From Alphaproteobacteria bacterium (GTDB taxonomy: Bacteria > Pseudomonadota > Alphaproteobacteria > UBA3830), in contig JAFQBQ010000109.1 in the NCBI GenBank assembly GCA_017416635.1, positions 1-9,800 on the forward strand: a DNA stretch of 9,800 bases, read 5' to 3'. Made by a program: the position numbers and the translations under genes. Positions 8,099 to 9,800 of this stretch are shown one piece after another. Within the stretch, counting starts at the first letter, position 1. Every line of letters starts with the position of its first letter. A model generated the notes under the pieces. The model saw nothing but the letters and a program-made list of their open reading frames with translations. It did no database searches and was not told where the DNA came from.

Positions 8099-8175
8099 TG
8101 GTGCGATCGGTGAGAGTCGAACTCACGACCCCGAGATTAGGAATCTCGTGCTCTATCCATCTGAGCTACGACCGC
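8099..8175 (-). tRNA. tRNA-Arg, anticodon CCU (reads AGG)
   Basis: The minus strand folds into a full cloverleaf. The acceptor stem GCGGTCG/CGATCGC has 7 pairs including one G-U. The D stem is GCTC/GAGC. The anticodon stem CGAGA/TCTCG holds loop TTCCTAA (anticodon CCT, plus-strand positions 8139-8141). The variable loop is GGGTC, and the T stem GTGAG/CTCAC has loop TTCGACT. Discriminator A and an encoded CCA (8101-8099) complete the 77 nt. It is convergent with the uvrA-like gene. Its 3' end faces that gene, the side on which integrating elements would sit, but no second copy of the tRNA end was found in the window. Confidence 0.97.
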
Positions 8176-8187
8176 AACGCGGTTCGA

Positions 8188-8216
8188 ATTTTACAAAAAA
8201 AAAGGAATACTCTCAA
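8188..8216 (-). promoter_or_regulatory. Promoter of the tRNA-Arg gene
   Basis: On the minus strand TTGAGA (8216-8211, 5/6) is followed after exactly 17 nt by TAAAAT (8193-8188, 5/6). Transcription would begin near 8181, leaving a 5' leader of only a few bases before the mature tRNA end at 8175. The spacer contains a run of nine T. Confidence 0.75.
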
Positions 8217-8283
8217 GGATGTCGCGAATTTTCTTTTGAAAATGTTCTTATGCATACTGAAAATTCTACTACAGTGCCTAAAA

Positions 8284-8312
8284 TTGAGAAAAATCGAAGC
8301 AAATTCTATTAT
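8284..8312 (+). promoter_or_regulatory. Promoter of the secreted helical protein gene
   Basis: TTGAGA (8284-8289, 5/6) is followed after exactly 17 nt by TATTAT (8307-8312, 5/6). Transcription would start near 8319, giving a leader of about 80 nt. A small hairpin, GTAGA/TCTAC with a 7-nt loop (8356-8372), lies in that leader. The -35 hexamer is identical to that of the divergent tRNA promoter about 70 bp away. Confidence 0.65.
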
Positions 8313-8398
8313 TTATAAGATATTTTCCAAATATTAATGTTTAATTTACCATTTCGTAGAACAATACTCTACATAAAATGCTTTAAATGGAGAAAATT

Positions 8399-9343
8399 AT
8401 GAGGAAAATGCTACTATCTGCGATCTGTTTGGGAATATTTTCTTATACCTCTGTAGATGCTGGACTTCTAGATAAGATAAAGAATTCTAAAATAGGTCAG
8501 TTTGCAAAAAACGCGGGAGAAAAAATTAAGAATTCTAAGGTGGGGCAGAGATTGAAGAATTCTAAAGTTGTACAGGCACTCAAGAAAGTCGCATCGGTTC
8601 AAATAAATAACAAAGCCACTCGGTTATTTGGCACATTAAAGAAGAAAATTTCTAATGTAATTAACTCGCTTAAAAATAAAGGTCTGTCAACAGAAACCGT
8701 AACTAGAATAAACACAGATGTAACGAATATTAACAATAGAGTAAATTCAATTCAAAACCAAGGCGTTTCGAATATGCCATTTACGTCCCTTCATGAAAAT
8801 GTAGAAAGTATAAGCACAAGTTTAAATGATATTAATGAAGCGACTGTGGGATTAGATGTTTCAACAAGTGGTGCCGTAACAGTGGTTAACCAGTTGAAAG
8901 GAATTATCAAACAGATGGGGGTAACCATCGATAATGCTAAAGAAGCCAATCAAGAAGTTATTAATGCTGTCAATAATTCCATCGATCCTAACTTAACGGA
9001 TGAAGATAAAAATCAGATTTCTGCTTTAACCAGTAGTATATCTACTTCGTTGGATAGCATAAAAACTACGACAGATCCGCAAACGTTTGTTAAGGATGCG
9101 ACAAATCTAAAAAACGCGATGACTGAATTGCAAACTAGAGCAAAAAATCTCAACAAAGATAATCAATTGTATCAGAGTATGACTGCCTCGGCTTCAGCAT
9201 TAGATTACGTCGTTAACAGACGTATGAAGATGACAGTCAATGAGGCAGTAAAGTCTCTCGATGAGATGGGAGCAAACCTCGTAGATGCAAAACTAGGTGA
9301 AGGAGCGGATGCAGCTATAGACGCAAGTACAGATGCCCAATAA
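8399..9343 (+). CDS. Secreted, Cys-free helical repeat protein of unknown function
   Basis: I do not recognise a family. With ATG 8399, set by GGAG at 8389-8392 six bases upstream, the product has 314 residues (an ATG at 8387 would overlap that site). Residues 1-21 look like a Sec signal peptide, with a likely cut after SVDA. The mature N-terminus (22-65) is strongly basic and repeats KNSK[IV][GV]Q three times (28-34, 44-50, 53-59). The rest is rich in Asn, Ser, Thr, Lys and Asp with regular hydrophobic spacing, suggesting long helices or a coiled-coil bundle. The C-terminal 30 residues are acidic and Ala-rich. No Cys remains after the signal peptide and no Trp was seen. It has its own promoter and terminator, so it is monocistronic. 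A surface, periplasmic or host-directed secreted role is possible; nothing shows enzymatic activity. Confidence 0.8.
   Translation: MRKMLLSAICLGIFSYTSVDAGLLDKIKNSKIGQFAKNAGEKIKNSKVGQRLKNSKVVQALKKVASVQINNKATRLFGTLKKKISNVINSLKNKGLSTETVTRINTDVTNINNRVNSIQNQGVSNMPFTSLHENVESISTSLNDINEATVGLDVSTSGAVTVVNQLKGIIKQMGVTIDNAKEANQEVINAVNNSIDPNLTDEDKNQISALTSSISTSLDSIKTTTDPQTFVKDATNLKNAMTELQTRAKNLNKDNQLYQSMTASASALDYVVNRRMKMTVNEAVKSLDEMGANLVDAKLGEGADAAIDASTDAQ
8480..8565 (+). repeat. Three copies of AAGAATTCTAA inside the secreted-protein gene
   Basis: The 11-mer occurs at 8480-8490, 8528-8538 and 8555-8565, offset by 48 and 27 nt (16 and 9 codons, all in frame). Each copy encodes part of the KNSK motif. Identical codon choice in all three points to DNA-level duplication rather than protein-level convergence. 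Each contains the 8-bp palindrome AGAATTCT. Confidence 0.75.
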
Positions 9344-9396
9344 ATGTAGCCTGGAGCGAGTGAATAACAGTTTTTTTCATATAATCTCCGTAACTT

Positions 9397-9428
9397 TCGG
9401 GACGACAGAAATGCCGCCCCGATTTTTT
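9397..9428 (+). terminator. Rho-independent terminator of the secreted-protein gene
   Basis: TCGGGACGAC (9397-9406) pairs with GCCGCCCCGA (9413-9422), eight of ten positions matched and GC-rich, around the loop AGAAAT. Six T follow (9423-9428). It lies 53 nt after the stop of the secreted-protein gene and insulates the region downstream. Confidence 0.85.
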
Positions 9429-9654
9429 ATCATATGCAATTTTTCTGGCCTCACTCATAATTTCAAACGGCGAAATTTTTCTAAAAGCATAGGTCTCGAC
9501 TTGATTTTTGAGAACGAAATTTTTAGATTACGAACGTACTTTATGGTAAATCGATTAAGGATCAGCAGTGTCATTTCCCCGCTGATGATTTCTTCGTTTG
9601 GGTTACCATTTCGAAGCGCAGGATAGTGTTTCACTTAGAATAAATTTACATAGT
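9429..9654. other. Gene-poor stretch before the acetyltransferase gene
   Basis: No convincing gene. A weak plus-strand promoter candidate, TTGATT (9501-9506), 17 nt, TAGATT (9524-9529), would give a leader of about 130 nt for the acetyltransferase gene. That leader contains nested inverted repeats at 9543-9609. On the minus strand a frame of 59 codons runs from GTG 9634 to the stop at 9455; it lacks a ribosome-binding site, so it is not called a gene. Confidence 0.4.
9543..9609 (+). repeat. Nested inverted repeats in the acetyltransferase leader
   Basis: An outer pair, ATGGTAA (9543-9549) and TTACCAT (9603-9609), encloses an inner pair, ATCAGC (9561-9566) and GCTGAT (9581-9586). Short AAG/CTT and CG/CG matches between them could extend the stem through bulges. 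It could form a 67-nt structured RNA. No T-run follows the inner or outer stem, so it is not a plain terminator. Confidence 0.4.
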
Positions 9655-9664
9655 GGAGATTAAA

Positions 9665-9800
9665 ATGATCAGATTAAGACCATATAAATCATGTGATGCA
9701 GAAGAAATTATATCTTGGATTAAGGATGACGCGACCTATATGCAGTGGAGCGGAGGAAGATTTGGTCCGTTTCCGATTACTCCAGACAATATTAATTCAA
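9665..9800 (+). CDS. GNAT-family N-acetyltransferase, N-terminal part only (cut by window end)
   Basis: Only 45 codons are present. The start MIRLRPYKSCDAEEIISWIK is typical of GNAT acetyltransferases, where the first strand and helix begin with a conserved LRP and acidic residues. The following QWSGGRFGPFPIT segment resembles the RimJ/RimL-like branch. GGAG (9655-9658) lies six bases before the ATG, a good ribosome-binding site. The acetyl-CoA binding loop lies beyond the window, so neither substrate nor completeness can be judged. It is separated from the upstream gene by a strong terminator and therefore needs its own promoter. Confidence 0.8.
   Translation, partial: MIRLRPYKSCDAEEIISWIKDDATYMQWSGGRFGPFPITPDNINS

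Noticed and set aside
8099..8175. tRNA-Arg as an integration site with the uvrA-like gene as cargo
   Set aside because: No repeat of the tRNA 3' end was found at the far side of the gene, and no integrase is present.
8029..8337. Plus-strand open frame of 102 codons crossing the tRNA
   Set aside because: It overlaps the end of the uvrA-like gene and runs antisense through a complete tRNA; no ribosome-binding site and no protein-like features.
9380..9385. Perfect TATAAT just before the terminator
   Set aside because: No -35 box at 16-18 nt upstream, and any transcript would end after about 40 nt at the terminator; probably chance in a T-rich stretch.
9333..9626. Plus-strand open frame of 97 codons after the secreted-protein gene
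   Set aside because: It starts inside the preceding gene and runs through the terminator hairpin at 9397-9428; composition is not protein-like and no ribosome-binding site is present.

Overview
The window reads as AT-rich chromosomal DNA of a Gram-negative bacterium. The inner-membrane RND pump with its periplasmic adaptor requires two membranes, and the promoters are sigma70-like (TTGAGA / TAAAAT). I lean towards Alphaproteobacteria, possibly a host-associated low-GC lineage, but no marker here settles this. Phage, IS, CRISPR and integrase sequences were not seen.

Layout. (1) 1-4332: a two-gene efflux operon, membrane-fusion adaptor followed after 10 nt by a complete RND permease. It is driven by a good extended -10 promoter with an inverted repeat in its spacer. 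No outer-membrane channel or regulator gene is present. (2) 4333-5475: a gene fusing a cupin like the C-terminal domain of type II mannose-6-phosphate isomerases to a complete phosphomannomutase of the eukaryotic (PMM2/HAD) type. It may carry out fructose-6-P to mannose-6-P to mannose-1-P in one chain. (3) 5476-8068: a short UvrA-like double ABC ATPase lacking the UvrB-binding domain, with its own promoter and a clear ribosome-binding site. (4) 8035-8216, minus strand: tRNA-Arg(CCU) with encoded CCA, a near-consensus promoter, and a probable terminator inside the 3' end of the uvrA-like gene. (5) 8284-9428: a separately promoted, secreted, Cys-free helical protein of unknown function with KNSK repeats, ended by a strong terminator. 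(6) 9429-9664: a gene-poor stretch with nested inverted repeats and an untested 59-codon minus-strand frame. (7) 9665-9800: the start of a GNAT acetyltransferase, cut by the window edge.

The genes are mostly separate transcription units. A loose common theme of toxin handling (efflux, UvrA-like ATPase, acetyltransferase) is possible but not demonstrated. The most novel item is the cupin-phosphomannomutase fusion, followed by the secreted repeat protein. I found no convincing defence system or other multi-gene novel system. Several starts are moved to internal ATGs because of ribosome-binding site placement (4393, 5567, 8399).
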